Below, one piece after another: positions 27,969 through 37,437 of a DNA stretch of 64,000 bases. Source of the DNA: an uncultured Lactobacillus sp. (GTDB lineage Bacteria > Bacillota > Bacilli > Lactobacillales > Lactobacillaceae); contig CAOOYH010000006.1 in the NCBI GenBank assembly GCA_948500755.1, forward strand, positions 30,152 through 94,151, read 5' to 3'. The position numbers and the translations under genes were made by a program. The first letter of the stretch is position 1. Each line of letters starts with the position of its first letter. Below the pieces are notes generated by a model. It was not told where the DNA came from, searched no databases, and worked only from the letters and a program-made list of their open reading frames with translations.

Positions 27969-28307
27969 ATGAGCATAAGCAAGTTTGGATTTGGATTAAT
28001 GGCTGGTTTTGCAGCCGGTATGGCTGTCTCACTATTTAAAGACGAAAACGGTCAACGTTTAGGAGCTCCGCTAAAACGAGATTTAGAAAGTTTCCAGCAT
28101 GACGCAATGAGCCTTTTAGATGGAATCAACAAGGCTAAACAAGCTAGCGCAGATTTAATGGCAAATATGCCAGCTGCTGAAAGAGCAATTAGTGACATTG
28201 GTGACGATGTTCATCATTATGAAGAAAGAACTGCACCTATCATTAATAATATTAAGCGCGATGCAGATGAAGTAGACGATGATTTAGAAGATCCAAAATC
28301 TGAATAA
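27969..28307 (+). CDS. YtxH-like small protein
   Basis: A 112-residue protein with a glycine-rich N-terminal hydrophobic stretch (KFGFGLMAGFAAGMAVSLF, residues 5-23), then a helical charged region ending in acidic residues. This is the YtxH/DUF948-like pattern of a membrane-anchored helical protein. Function is unknown. It lies between hit and prsA and is likely co-transcribed with hit. Confidence 0.75.
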   Translation: MSISKFGFGLMAGFAAGMAVSLFKDENGQRLGAPLKRDLESFQHDAMSLLDGINKAKQASADLMANMPAAERAISDIGDDVHHYEERTAPIINNIKRDADEVDDDLEDPKSE

Positions 28308-28362
28308 AAGTTTAACTTTTCTGTGAAAATTTGCGATATTAAAAACGTAAAAGTTTAAATTA

Positions 28363-28371
28363 TGGTATATT
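28363..28371 (+). promoter_or_regulatory. Extended -10 promoter of prsA
   Basis: TGGTATATT gives a TGn extended -10 before TATATT, about 45 bases upstream of the prsA start. No good -35 is visible, as is common for extended -10 promoters. Confidence 0.55.
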
Positions 28372-28417
28372 AGGTGACAGTTACTTAATTTTATTAAGGA
28401 TGTGGAGAATTTAATTT

Positions 28418-29317
28418 ATGAAGAATTATATTAAGAAGGCTGCTGCAGCAGTTGCAGTAGCTGGTGTTGCTTTATCATTATCTGCTTGTTCAAGTAACAG
28501 TAAGACTGTTGTTTCTTACAAAGGTGGTAAGATCACCCAAGAACAATACTACGATGAAATGAAGAAGTCGCAAGCAGGTCAATCAACTTTAGCTAACATG
28601 ATTATCAACCGTGCCTTGGAAGAACAATATGGTAACAAGGTATCTCAAAAGCAAGTTGATAAGCAATACAACAACTACAAAAAGCAATATGGATCACAAT
28701 TTAGTGCTGTTTTGCAACAAAATGGTATGACTCCATCCACCTTCAAGCAAAACTTGAAGACTAACTTGCTTTCTGAAGCTGCCCTTAAGAGTGTTAAGAA
28801 AGTAACTAAGAAGCAAGAACAAGAAGCTTGGAAGAGCTACCAACCTAAGGTTACTGTTCAACATATTTTAGTTGCTAAGAAATCAACTGCAAACGACATC
28901 ATTAAGCAATTGAAAGATGGTAAGAGCTTCAAGAGTTTAGCTAAGAAGTACTCACTTGATACTGCAACTAAGAACAATGCTGGTAAGCTTCCTGCATTTG
29001 ACTCAACTGATACTACTTTAGATTCATCATTCAAGACTGCTGCCTTCAAGCTTAAGAGTGGTGAAGTTACTGATACTCCAGTTAAATCACAATCCGGTTA
29101 CCACGTAATCAAGATGATATCTCACCCAGCTAAGGGTAAGTTTGCTGACCACAAGAAAGCAATTGATAATGAAATTTACGCATCAATGGCTCAAGACCAA
29201 GAAACTATGCGTGATGTCATTGCCACTGTTTTGAAAAAGGCTGACGTTTCTATCAAGGATAATGACTTGAAGAACGTATTGTCATCATACGTATCAAGCA
29301 GCCAATTAAGCAAATAA
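28418..29317 (+). CDS. prsA: PrsA-type foldase lipoprotein (peptidyl-prolyl isomerase)
   Basis: Extracytoplasmic foldase that assists folding of exported proteins. The 299-residue precursor has a lipobox LSAC with lipidated Cys24 and a parvulin/PPIC domain at about residues 145-240 (VQHILVA, SLAKKYS, GYHVIKMI). Flanking N- and C-terminal helices form the chaperone-like part. Proximity to ecsAB and hit matches the secretion-related cluster in Bacillus. Many codons are the preferred ones, suggesting good expression. Confidence 0.95.
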   Translation: MKNYIKKAAAAVAVAGVALSLSACSSNSKTVVSYKGGKITQEQYYDEMKKSQAGQSTLANMIINRALEEQYGNKVSQKQVDKQYNNYKKQYGSQFSAVLQQNGMTPSTFKQNLKTNLLSEAALKSVKKVTKKQEQEAWKSYQPKVTVQHILVAKKSTANDIIKQLKDGKSFKSLAKKYSLDTATKNNAGKLPAFDSTDTTLDSSFKTAAFKLKSGEVTDTPVKSQSGYHVIKMISHPAKGKFADHKKAIDNEIYASMAQDQETMRDVIATVLKKADVSIKDNDLKNVLSSYVSSSQLSK

Positions 29318-29330
29318 GACTTATGACTAA

Positions 29331-29360
29331 GAAAAGCTTTGGAATAATCCAAAGCTTTTT
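29331..29360. terminator. Bidirectional terminator between prsA and yhaM
   Basis: Perfect 12-bp stem AAAAGCTTTGGA / TCCAAAGCTTTT with a T-rich flank on the plus strand and a weaker one on the minus strand. Confidence 0.9.
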
Positions 29361-29363
29361 CTT

Positions 29364-30341
29364 TTACTCTAATTTTCTTGAATTATCTAGTGCTTCATCC
29401 ACTTTAGGACGATAGAATCGCTTGCCGTCTTGACTCATGAGTGGCTCGGTAAAGTTGCCCGGTTTAGTATGTTGTAGCGCATTTGTCACGGCATAAACTG
29501 TCGCATCTAAATCATCGATTCTATGCAGGAGTTCGGCCTCAAGGAGCGCAGGCAACTTTGGTGAACCATATTCAAACTTACCATGGTGAGACAAGACCAT
29601 GTGTCTAAGCAAAAGCAAATCTTCACTTTCAAGATCAAGATGAAGTTTTTGCGCAGCCATCATAATTTGTTCATCAATTAAAACCAAGTGGCCAATCAAG
29701 TTTCCTTCTGCAGTATATTGGGTAGCTGCTGGACCACTTAATTCTAGAACCTTCCCCATATCATGCAAAATACATCCCGCAAAAAGTAAAGATTGATTTA
29801 CTTGCGGATAATTTCTACTAATTCCATCTGCATCCCTAAGCATGGATAAAGTATGATATGCGAGACCGCCTCTTACTGCATGGTGGTTGCTTTTTCCAGC
29901 AGGATAATCATAAAACCGCTTGCCCCACTTCTCAAGCAAGTAGCGTACAATTCGATTCCAGGTAGGATTTAGAATCTTAAACACATAATTATTGATTTCT
30001 TCCTTCATGTCGTCGACTTTTTCAGGTGCCGATTTTACAAATTGGTTCAAATCATATCCTTCATCAGGTCCCACCACTCTCAAAGAATAAATCTTAATTT
30101 GAGGGCGTCCTTGATACTCTTCTCGCTTACCATTCAGCTCCACAATTGTCCCTGAACTAAAGCTATCGGCATCGCGCTGGTCTGCATCCCAATAATTACC
30201 ACGGATATCTCCTGATCCATCTGCAAAAGTCAAAGCTAGATACAACTTATTATTTTTGGTATGACGAAGTTGCGAATTCTTGATATAAACAACTAAATCC
30301 AGCTCCTCGCCATCATTATAGTCGATTAACCTTTTAAGCAT
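29364..30341 (-). CDS. yhaM: 3'-5' exoribonuclease YhaM
   Basis: A 325-residue RNase with an N-terminal OB fold (about 15-95) and an HD domain (HHAVRGGLAYHTLSM near 160, GCILHDMGKVLEL near 190, LRHMVLSHHG near 245). In Firmicutes it trims RNA 3' ends and shortens single-stranded tails. The start overlaps yhaN by 8 bases. It is the last gene of a five-gene unit with pbp, yheA, yhaO and yhaN. Confidence 0.94.
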   Translation of the reverse strand: MLKRLIDYNDGEELDLVVYIKNSQLRHTKNNKLYLALTFADGSGDIRGNYWDADQRDADSFSSGTIVELNGKREEYQGRPQIKIYSLRVVGPDEGYDLNQFVKSAPEKVDDMKEEINNYVFKILNPTWNRIVRYLLEKWGKRFYDYPAGKSNHHAVRGGLAYHTLSMLRDADGISRNYPQVNQSLLFAGCILHDMGKVLELSGPAATQYTAEGNLIGHLVLIDEQIMMAAQKLHLDLESEDLLLLRHMVLSHHGKFEYGSPKLPALLEAELLHRIDDLDATVYAVTNALQHTKPGNFTEPLMSQDGKRFYRPKVDEALDNSRKLE

Positions 30342-32829
30342 CTTTCTGTCCTTTCTTATAAGTTAATGGAGTTCTATTAAGTTTATCTACTAGGTTTTTC
30401 TGTGCGGTAAAGATCAAGACTTGATTATTTTCTGCAATTTTTTCTAGCAAATCCTTAATATAGCTAATTCGTTGATCATCAAAGTTAACAAAGGAATCAT
30501 CAATTAAAATTGGCAAGTTAATTTGATCCTTAATCTGATCAATAAAGGCTAACTTCAAGGCAAAGTATAGTTGCTCACTGGTGCCTCGCGACAAATACTT
30601 AACCTCAATCTTTTTGCCATCTTGATTGACAACTTTTAATTTTTTATCCAAAACTAGATCAACATATCGCCCACCTGTTAAAAGCTTAAGATATTCTTTT
30701 GCTTCCTGCAACATTTTTGGAAAACGTTCATTTGAAGCAATATCTAAGGTTCTTTGAATTAATTGCGCCGTCATTAAGTTCGACAAATATTCCTTGCTAG
30801 CATTGATAAATAAAGTCTTAGTATTAGCCAATTTTTGCTTAGCTTTAAAAACAGCATCTGAATCAGCTAAGTTGGCTTTTTGGACTTCGACTTTAGCCAA
30901 GCTAGCTTGAAGTAGATCGAGTTTATCCTTAACTTCTTGCACAGTGGTGGTAGCTTCACTCAATTTAGATCTGAGCTCATCAGGCTTGAATTTAATTAAA
31001 TCTTCTAAATCTCCCTCTAAGCTATTTTCTAAAGCCACGATCTGCGCATCAAGCTTAGTTTGAACCAATGATTCTTGATATAAATCATCAAATTCTTCTA
31101 AAGTCCGAACTTTATTTTGGACTAAAATATCTTTCAATTCTAATTGCAATTTCATCAATTTCTGCGAGCTTGTCTTCAAACTTGCCTGAATCTCGTCTTT
31201 TCGTTGCTGCTTTTGCTGCAAATTCTTTAATTTAGTATCCACTTTGGTAATGGCATTAAGTTCATCACTAAAATCTGTATTTACAGGCTCTTTAAGGATT
31301 TTTTGCAGCTCCACGGCTACTTTATCAAGTCTAGTCTTAATCTCGCTTATTTGAGCCTGATTATTCTTTTCTGACCGTTTTTTAAACTGATACTGTGTAA
31401 GTTGACCTAATAAGCTATTTAAGTCTAATCCTAAAGGAGAAATTCCATATTTTTCTTCAAAATTCTTCTGACTCTTATCCACGTTGGCTTGAAACTGATC
31501 CACAATCTTATTTTGCTTTACCACCTGATTAAGATTGTAATAAGCCCCTCCCATCATCAGAATTCCAGCAGCCATTAAAGTCCATCCAGCAGTAGGCACA
31601 TGGATTAGTAATCCTAACCCCAAGATAAAGACCGGCAAGCCTAAATAAAAAATAGTCTGTGAAACCACCGACTTTGGTTTCTTATCCGGAACTTCTTGCT
31701 TAACCCAATGGTGATAGTCTTCCTTCAGTTGGACAATTTTATCTTGATCAAATAAGGCCACTTTTTTAACTTCGGGAGTTAAAGCCAAAATCTGATCGAC
31801 TTCACTTTTAAGTTCGTGCTCTTTTTGTAAGCAAGACTTGTAATCGGCTTGCCATTGCAAAAGTTCTGGCTTTTTCTGAACAATTTTTTCCGCTTGTTCG
31901 ACATTCAAGTCAGAAGCTGAATCTAAGTGCGCCAATTGATTCTGTAAGGAATCAATACTTGTATTTAAGCTACTAATTTTATAATTTAAATTTTGTGCTT
32001 TTTGATAAGCATTACTATCAAAATCTAAGTTTTTTTGCTTCTTTTTAAGAGATTCTAAATCTGTAAAATTCTGCAGCTGTTTCTGCAAATTAAGCAAGTG
32101 ATCCTTAGTTTTGTTTAGTTGCTCTAACTGCTTTTTTTCTTGATCAAGTTGCTTTTTGAGCTTTTGGCTTTCTTTATCAACTTGTTTGTATTGATTGAAT
32201 TCATGCTCAATCTCAGTCAAATCATGTTGATCATCATCAATTTGCTTAAGAAGACGATTCACCTCAGGTTTTTTTCCAGTCTTTTTAAACAAATTATCGG
32301 CTTCTTTTTCAAAACTATTCCTAAGTTCAATTAATTCTCTGCTATTGCTAGCTCCCAAATAATAAATGCGCTCAAGTAAATCTTCTTGATTTAATTTAGC
32401 AATTTGACCCAAAGTTTCCTGATTAAAAATAAAACTATCGGCATAAAAATTACCATCAATATTATGAATCTTATCAAAAAACTCACTCTCTGGCACAACT
32501 TCGCTATTCTTTTTAACAGTTAAAATCCCTTTTTTAGTCTTATCGCCTTTCGCCCACAAGCGCTCAAGCTGATATTCATCTCCCTGATCTTCAAAAAACA
32601 AGGATCCTCCCATAGGACTAACATGCGTAAGAGGCTTATAATCTTCAAAAAACGGTGAGGCATTGTTTCTTAAATAAAAACCAAACATAACCTGCTTAAT
32701 AAAGGCTACCGTGGTGCTTTTTCCAGCTTCGTTTTCGCCAAAAAAGACACTCAAATTGTCATTAGATAAGTTAAAAGTTAGATTAGACAAATGACCAAAA
32801 TTGATGATATCAATTTTCTTCAATTTCAT
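30334..32829 (-). CDS. YhaN-like SbcC/Rad50-type ATPase with membrane hairpin
   Basis: An 831-residue SMC-like protein. Walker A is FFGENEAGKSTT at about 31-42. Long coiled coils (about 200-290 and 480-670) flank a central two-helix hydrophobic hairpin near residues 390-435, and the ABC signature YLSRGTSEQLYFALKLAFID and Walker B LPILIDDSFVNFD are near the end. This is the YhaN family, paired with the nuclease YhaO. The ATG at 32829 has GAGGTG seven bases upstream; a GTG at 32838 overlaps that site. It probably processes DNA ends; in B. subtilis the role is unclear. Confidence 0.88.
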   Translation of the reverse strand: MKLKKIDIINFGHLSNLTFNLSNDNLSVFFGENEAGKSTTVAFIKQVMFGFYLRNNASPFFEDYKPLTHVSPMGGSLFFEDQGDEYQLERLWAKGDKTKKGILTVKKNSEVVPESEFFDKIHNIDGNFYADSFIFNQETLGQIAKLNQEDLLERIYYLGASNSRELIELRNSFEKEADNLFKKTGKKPEVNRLLKQIDDDQHDLTEIEHEFNQYKQVDKESQKLKKQLDQEKKQLEQLNKTKDHLLNLQKQLQNFTDLESLKKKQKNLDFDSNAYQKAQNLNYKISSLNTSIDSLQNQLAHLDSASDLNVEQAEKIVQKKPELLQWQADYKSCLQKEHELKSEVDQILALTPEVKKVALFDQDKIVQLKEDYHHWVKQEVPDKKPKSVVSQTIFYLGLPVFILGLGLLIHVPTAGWTLMAAGILMMGGAYYNLNQVVKQNKIVDQFQANVDKSQKNFEEKYGISPLGLDLNSLLGQLTQYQFKKRSEKNNQAQISEIKTRLDKVAVELQKILKEPVNTDFSDELNAITKVDTKLKNLQQKQQRKDEIQASLKTSSQKLMKLQLELKDILVQNKVRTLEEFDDLYQESLVQTKLDAQIVALENSLEGDLEDLIKFKPDELRSKLSEATTTVQEVKDKLDLLQASLAKVEVQKANLADSDAVFKAKQKLANTKTLFINASKEYLSNLMTAQLIQRTLDIASNERFPKMLQEAKEYLKLLTGGRYVDLVLDKKLKVVNQDGKKIEVKYLSRGTSEQLYFALKLAFIDQIKDQINLPILIDDSFVNFDDQRISYIKDLLEKIAENNQVLIFTAQKNLVDKLNRTPLTYKKGQKDA

Positions 32830-34024
32830 AGCTAACACCTCGCAACTTACTACTCAACTTAACCTGACTCATCTCTTTAATTTCCGTTAAGAACTCTGGA
32901 TCATCAGCTAATTCTTGGGTTAAAGTACTCTTTTTAACCCAGCCAGCAGCAATTTCCTTTAATGCAGAATTAGTAAAAATCTCTTCTGCTGCCTGCTTAG
33001 AAGTAGCTTGATCTTCTACACTTAAGCTTGGGAGAGATTGGGTTTTAAAACGAACATCAACAAGTTGAGAATTTTGACTCAATTCCAACGAAATTCCTTG
33101 CCAGTAACTGCTATCTTGAATCAATTCACGTTCTTCTTCAGTCAAATATTGGGCATTCTCAATAGTTAAACTAAAGTAAGTAGTGAAATCATTAGACTTT
33201 AAAGTTGCTAAAATTTTCTCGTGCAAAGTCTTTTTACTTACAGGACCAGCTAATTTAAGAGTAACTTTTTCCCAGACAATTGGACTCGTACGCTTAAATG
33301 AAATAGTTGTTTGTCTAGTTTTTTCATCAATTTCACCCAGGTAGCATCCCTTAAGAGCTGTTTCATTAATGTGACGCCCTTGAATATTGCCAGGGTAAAC
33401 AACCCATGGCTGATCACTCAAAACGCGGCGCTGATGGATATGCCCCAAAGCAAAGTAATCATAATTTAAATCCGTCACTTCACTTAAAGCAAAAGGCGCA
33501 TACACGTCTTGATGATCAGTTTTTTGCTGAGCATGCATGATCCCAAAAGTATAATTATTACTTTTTTCGGGAAAATCTGGAATTACGTCATGCGCAATAT
33601 GATTATTCAAATACGAAAAACCAACTACATCATATTTAAAACCAGATTTAGTTTCATAACTAACACTTTCAACTTTTTCATCAGGTCCAAGCAGCTTAAA
33701 GTATGGACTGGGAGTTATTAACAAATCATCGACCTTCATATGATCGTGATTTCCAAAAATCATTACTACTTGAATTTCAGCGTCTGTCAGCCGCTTAATT
33801 TGCTTAGCAAAAAACAACTGACTATGCGGAGAAGGTTGATTACTGTCAAAAGTGTCTCCCGCAATTAAAACCAGATCCACCTTTTCTTTTAAAGCAAGAT
33901 CTACAATTCTCTCAAAAGACTGATTGGCAGCTTGATATATTTGATTAAAACTATTAGATGGCAAAAAAGATAGCCCACGAAATGGACTATCTAAATGCGC
34001 ATCTGCGAAATGAATAAATTTCAT
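32810..34024 (-). CDS. YhaO-like metallophosphoesterase (SbcD-type)
   Basis: A 404-residue calcineurin-like phosphoesterase. Metal motifs FADAHLDSPF (6-15), AGDTFDSN, FGNHDH and ALGHIHQR are all present. The family is related to the SbcD/Mre11 nuclease. It overlaps the YhaN gene by 20 bases, matching the SbcCD-like pairing. It lies 5 bases after yheA. Confidence 0.92.
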   Translation of the reverse strand: MKFIHFADAHLDSPFRGLSFLPSNSFNQIYQAANQSFERIVDLALKEKVDLVLIAGDTFDSNQPSPHSQLFFAKQIKRLTDAEIQVVMIFGNHDHMKVDDLLITPSPYFKLLGPDEKVESVSYETKSGFKYDVVGFSYLNNHIAHDVIPDFPEKSNNYTFGIMHAQQKTDHQDVYAPFALSEVTDLNYDYFALGHIHQRRVLSDQPWVVYPGNIQGRHINETALKGCYLGEIDEKTRQTTISFKRTSPIVWEKVTLKLAGPVSKKTLHEKILATLKSNDFTTYFSLTIENAQYLTEEERELIQDSSYWQGISLELSQNSQLVDVRFKTQSLPSLSVEDQATSKQAAEEIFTNSALKEIAAGWVKKSTLTQELADDPEFLTEIKEMSQVKLSSKLRGVSYEIEEN

Positions 34025-34029
34025 AATTG

Positions 34030-34380
34030 CTATTTTCTAAGATCTGCATAAAGATCGTTAATTGGGTTGGTGATTTCCTTTTGCAAATCGTTGATTAACT
34101 TGTAAATAGCTTGTTCACTTTGTAAAAGTGCGATGATCTTAGCATTCTTTTGAACAGTTTCGTTCAATTCTTGGTATGCCTTTTGATCTTCTTCTGCAAG
34201 TGGTTGACCTGATTGTTGAGCAGTCAAAATCTTAGTTTGAAGTGCATCCATCTTCTTGAATAAGTCAGCACTTTCTTGATCGTTTTGAACGTCAGCAATT
34301 GCCTTTTTCAAATTCTCGTATTCTTGAGTTTGTTGTAAGTCCTTTGCTAATTGGTTAGCAGAGTCATAAATATTTACCAT
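34030..34380 (-). CDS. YheA/YlbF-family (DUF964) protein
   Basis: A 116-residue all-helical protein of the YlbF/YmcA/YheA family (MVNIYDSANQLAKDL, ADLFKKMDALQ, NPINDLYADLRK). YlbF and YmcA act with RNase Y in Bacillus; the YheA branch has no defined function. It is encoded between the penicillin-binding protein and yhaO. Confidence 0.88.
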   Translation of the reverse strand: MVNIYDSANQLAKDLQQTQEYENLKKAIADVQNDQESADLFKKMDALQTKILTAQQSGQPLAEEDQKAYQELNETVQKNAKIIALLQSEQAIYKLINDLQKEITNPINDLYADLRK

Positions 34381-34401
34381 AGATAAAAATCCCTTCTAAA
34401 A

Positions 34402-36459
34402 TTAATTGCCAAAAAGGCCTTTGATACTATTATACCATTCATTTAGTTTTTCCCCGGCTGAACCGATTCCTTTTTGCAATTTATTTCCTAAATCACCAGT
34501 CCAATCCGAATTTGAGCCATTTTGTTTAATCAATTGGCTAGGTGCTTGCTCACTAAATTTGGTCTGGGCAGTGTACGGCAAGATTCCTTCCATTTCTGCT
34601 TTATAAAGACGCGTAATTCCAGTTTCCGAAACTCCATGCATATAATGATCCTGATTAGTTCGGTCAAATCCTACCCACGTAGCCATGACAATATCTGGAG
34701 TATAACCAACAATCCACTGATCTTTTGTCCCAAAGCCATATGAATTAGGCACTTCTGTTGAACCGGTTTTTCCAGCAACACGAAAACCATTTGGTTGAGC
34801 AGACTGAGCAGTACCATTTTGAAAGACACCAAGCATCATGGTGGTCATTTCTTTGGCAGTATTAGCAGAAATGATTCGATGCGTGCCAGTATTATTGTTT
34901 TCGGCTAAAACCTTTCCGCTAGCATCCGTAATTTTAGTAATAAAGTATGAATTATTTGGCAAGTTTCCTTTATTAGCAAATGCGGAATAGGCACGTGCCA
35001 TTTGCAGTGGTGATACCCCACTAGAGAGACCACCTAAAGCTAAAGCAAGATTTTGATCATCTTTTGGCACTTTAATTCCAAAGTTTTCAACCGATTGTAC
35101 ACCCTTGTTGACGCCAATTTTATCAAGAAGCCAAACTGCTGGAACATTCTTACTTTGAGCTAAAGCTTGATACATTGGAATTTTATCAGAATACTGATTG
35201 TCAACATTGCGAGGTTCATAATTATTCTTGCCAAATTTTTGCAATTTGTTAGAAAGCTCAGAATCATAGTGATAGCCATTTTGAAGAGCTGGTGAATAAA
35301 CCGCCAATGGTTTGATAGAAGAACCAGGCTGACGCTTCATTTGCGTAGCTCGATTATAACCACGGAAAACATGCTTTCCTCGTCCTCCGATAACCGCTCT
35401 TACGGCCCCAGTGGTCGGATCCATGACTACACTTGCACCTTGAACTTGAGTACCATCAGTAGCTGATTGGGGGAAAAGCCAACTTTGCTCAAATTTATCT
35501 TGAAGTTGTCCTTGATAATTTTGATTCAAAGTAGTGTAAATCTTCAATCCGCGATTCATGACGTCTTCTTCTTTTAAACCATAACGATTAATTGCTTCGT
35601 CCACCACAGCATCAAAGAAATACGGATAACGATAACCATCTTTATTCTTAAAAGTATCATGTAATTCAAGTCCCGTCTGAGAAGCAGCCTTTGCTTCTTG
35701 CTGGGTAATTTTACCATTAGAAGCCATTAAGCTTAGAACTAGATTTCTTCTTGATAAAGCATTTGCCATGTGATCAATTGGATTATAGTAACTTGGGCTT
35801 CGCAAAATCCCTGCTAAAGTTGCTGCTTCACCTACCGTTACATCACTAGCATTTTTACCAAAATATTTGCGACTAGCGTCCTGCACGCCCCAAACACCAT
35901 TCCCAAAATAAGCATTATTGAGATACATGGTCAAAATGTCTTTTTTGGAATAAACATGATTGATTTCAATCGCAAAAAACAACTCTTCGAGTTTTCTTGA
36001 AAAAGTTTGTTGCTGTGTTAAAAGCGAGTTCTTAGCTAATTGCTGAGTTAAAGTAGACCCCCCACCGGTGATTTGACCATGATGAATAATCAAATTAACT
36101 CCGGCCCGAGCCATCCCTTTAATACTAAAACCGGGATTAGTCCAGAAAGTGCGGTCTTCTGTTGAAATAACCGCATTCCGAATATTAGGTGAAATTTTAT
36201 TATATTCTACAAATGATCCCTTTTGAGAATAGAGTGATCCAGCTTTTTTTCCCTTATAATCATAAATCGTAGTTGTTGTAGAAAGTGAAGCTTTCAAGTT
36301 TGAAATATTGGAAGTTTTCACTTTGATTGTATAATATGTACAGGTAAAAAGGACCAAGGTAAGCAGGATTAAAATAATCCAGCGTCCAATATAAAAGCGG
36401 TGGTCAAAACGGCGCCAAGCACCTTTTAAACCACTCTCTTTTGGCTTATTAGATTGCAT
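34402..36459 (-). CDS. Class A penicillin-binding protein (glycosyltransferase/transpeptidase)
   Basis: A 685-residue bifunctional cell-wall synthase. It has a cytoplasmic tail, one membrane helix (about 28-50), a GT51 domain with the catalytic Glu in STEDRTFW and GGSTLTQQLAKN, then a transpeptidase domain with SSIK (active Ser), SKN and KTGST. In the GT motif the usual His after EDxxF is replaced (EDRTFWTNPG). It is first in a five-gene operon, an unusual partner for nuclease genes, and has an extended -10 promoter. Confidence 0.93.
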   Translation of the reverse strand: MQSNKPKESGLKGAWRRFDHRFYIGRWIILILLTLVLFTCTYYTIKVKTSNISNLKASLSTTTTIYDYKGKKAGSLYSQKGSFVEYNKISPNIRNAVISTEDRTFWTNPGFSIKGMARAGVNLIIHHGQITGGGSTLTQQLAKNSLLTQQQTFSRKLEELFFAIEINHVYSKKDILTMYLNNAYFGNGVWGVQDASRKYFGKNASDVTVGEAATLAGILRSPSYYNPIDHMANALSRRNLVLSLMASNGKITQQEAKAASQTGLELHDTFKNKDGYRYPYFFDAVVDEAINRYGLKEEDVMNRGLKIYTTLNQNYQGQLQDKFEQSWLFPQSATDGTQVQGASVVMDPTTGAVRAVIGGRGKHVFRGYNRATQMKRQPGSSIKPLAVYSPALQNGYHYDSELSNKLQKFGKNNYEPRNVDNQYSDKIPMYQALAQSKNVPAVWLLDKIGVNKGVQSVENFGIKVPKDDQNLALALGGLSSGVSPLQMARAYSAFANKGNLPNNSYFITKITDASGKVLAENNNTGTHRIISANTAKEMTTMMLGVFQNGTAQSAQPNGFRVAGKTGSTEVPNSYGFGTKDQWIVGYTPDIVMATWVGFDRTNQDHYMHGVSETGITRLYKAEMEGILPYTAQTKFSEQAPSQLIKQNGSNSDWTGDLGNKLQKGIGSAGEKLNEWYNSIKGLFGN

Positions 36460-36486
36460 AAATCTTCTCCTTTAAAAACACTTACG

Positions 36487-36495
36487 ATTGTATCA
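36487..36495 (-). promoter_or_regulatory. Extended -10 promoter of the PBP operon
   Basis: TGATACAAT on the minus strand combines a TGn element with TACAAT. It is 28 bases upstream of the start codon, with an AAAGGAG ribosome site. Confidence 0.55.
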
Positions 36496-36542
36496 TATTT
36501 AGAAAGTATATCTTTTATTCAGATTAGATTTAAGAAATATTT

Positions 36543-37400
36543 ATGGCTTATAATTATACACTTATTTACCCAACCAATATCAACCCGATGTCAGTAAGCG
36601 AACTTTTACAAAAGTTGCTTATTCCGCGCAAATGGCGTCATTATTTAAGAAAAGAGCAAAATGTAAAAATTAATGGTGAATATCGCTACTTTAATCAATT
36701 GGTTTATCCAGGCGACAAAATTTCACTCAAGCTTGATTTTGTCGAATCGCAACAACAATCTTATCCTCCAAGTGGTCGTCTTCCAAAAATCGTCTACGAA
36801 GACGATGATTTGCTGGTCATTGATAAACCTAAAGGGCAAAAAACACATCCCAACCTATTTGAAACCGACACCGCCCTTAACGATTGCACCACTTATTTAA
36901 AACAAAGTCCCTACATTGTTCATCGACTTGATATGCTTACAGGTGGTTTGCTTTCAGTTGCTAAAAACCCAGCAGTTGTACCAATTTTAAATCGTGAATT
37001 GACAACCAAAATTTTTCATCGCGAATACATAGCAACAGTAGATAATGCTAATAAGTTAAAAGAAAAAGGCACAATCAATCTTCCAATTGGTCAAGATCCT
37101 AATGATCAAAGAAAACGCATGGTGCGTGCAGATGGTTTAAAATCAGTTACACATTATGAAGTTGTGCAGAAAAATTCTGATAATACGGCTCAAGTTAAAC
37201 TCGTTTTAGAAACTGGTCGAACTCATCAAATTCGAGTTCACTTGGCTGCACTTGGAACTCCTATTGTCGGAGATCCTTTATATAATCCAAATTTTAAAGA
37301 AGCTGAAGAATTGCAATTAAAAGCTTATCAAATGTCCCTAATCAAGCCCTACACTTTTGATCGCATTCAAATTTTTCTTGGGCAAAAAAATAAAGCCTAG
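36543..37400 (+). CDS. RluA-family pseudouridine synthase
   Basis: A 285-residue rRNA or tRNA pseudouridine synthase with an S4-like N-terminal region (residues about 10-60) and the catalytic Asp in VHRLDMLTGG near residue 126. Late conserved blocks are LVLETGRTHQIRVHLA and GDPLY. The exact target base is not predictable here. It is transcribed away from the PBP operon; the ribosome site is weak. Confidence 0.92.
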   Translation: MAYNYTLIYPTNINPMSVSELLQKLLIPRKWRHYLRKEQNVKINGEYRYFNQLVYPGDKISLKLDFVESQQQSYPPSGRLPKIVYEDDDLLVIDKPKGQKTHPNLFETDTALNDCTTYLKQSPYIVHRLDMLTGGLLSVAKNPAVVPILNRELTTKIFHREYIATVDNANKLKEKGTINLPIGQDPNDQRKRMVRADGLKSVTHYEVVQKNSDNTAQVKLVLETGRTHQIRVHLAALGTPIVGDPLYNPNFKEAEELQLKAYQMSLIKPYTFDRIQIFLGQKNKA

Positions 37401-37424
37401 CAAATTGCTAGACTTTATTTTTTA
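37386..37424. terminator. Bidirectional terminator between RluA gene and fba
   Basis: AAATAAAGCCTAGCA / TGCTAGACTTTATTT stem with A and T runs on both sides. Confidence 0.9.
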
Positions 37425-37437
37425 TTAAATTAGAAGA

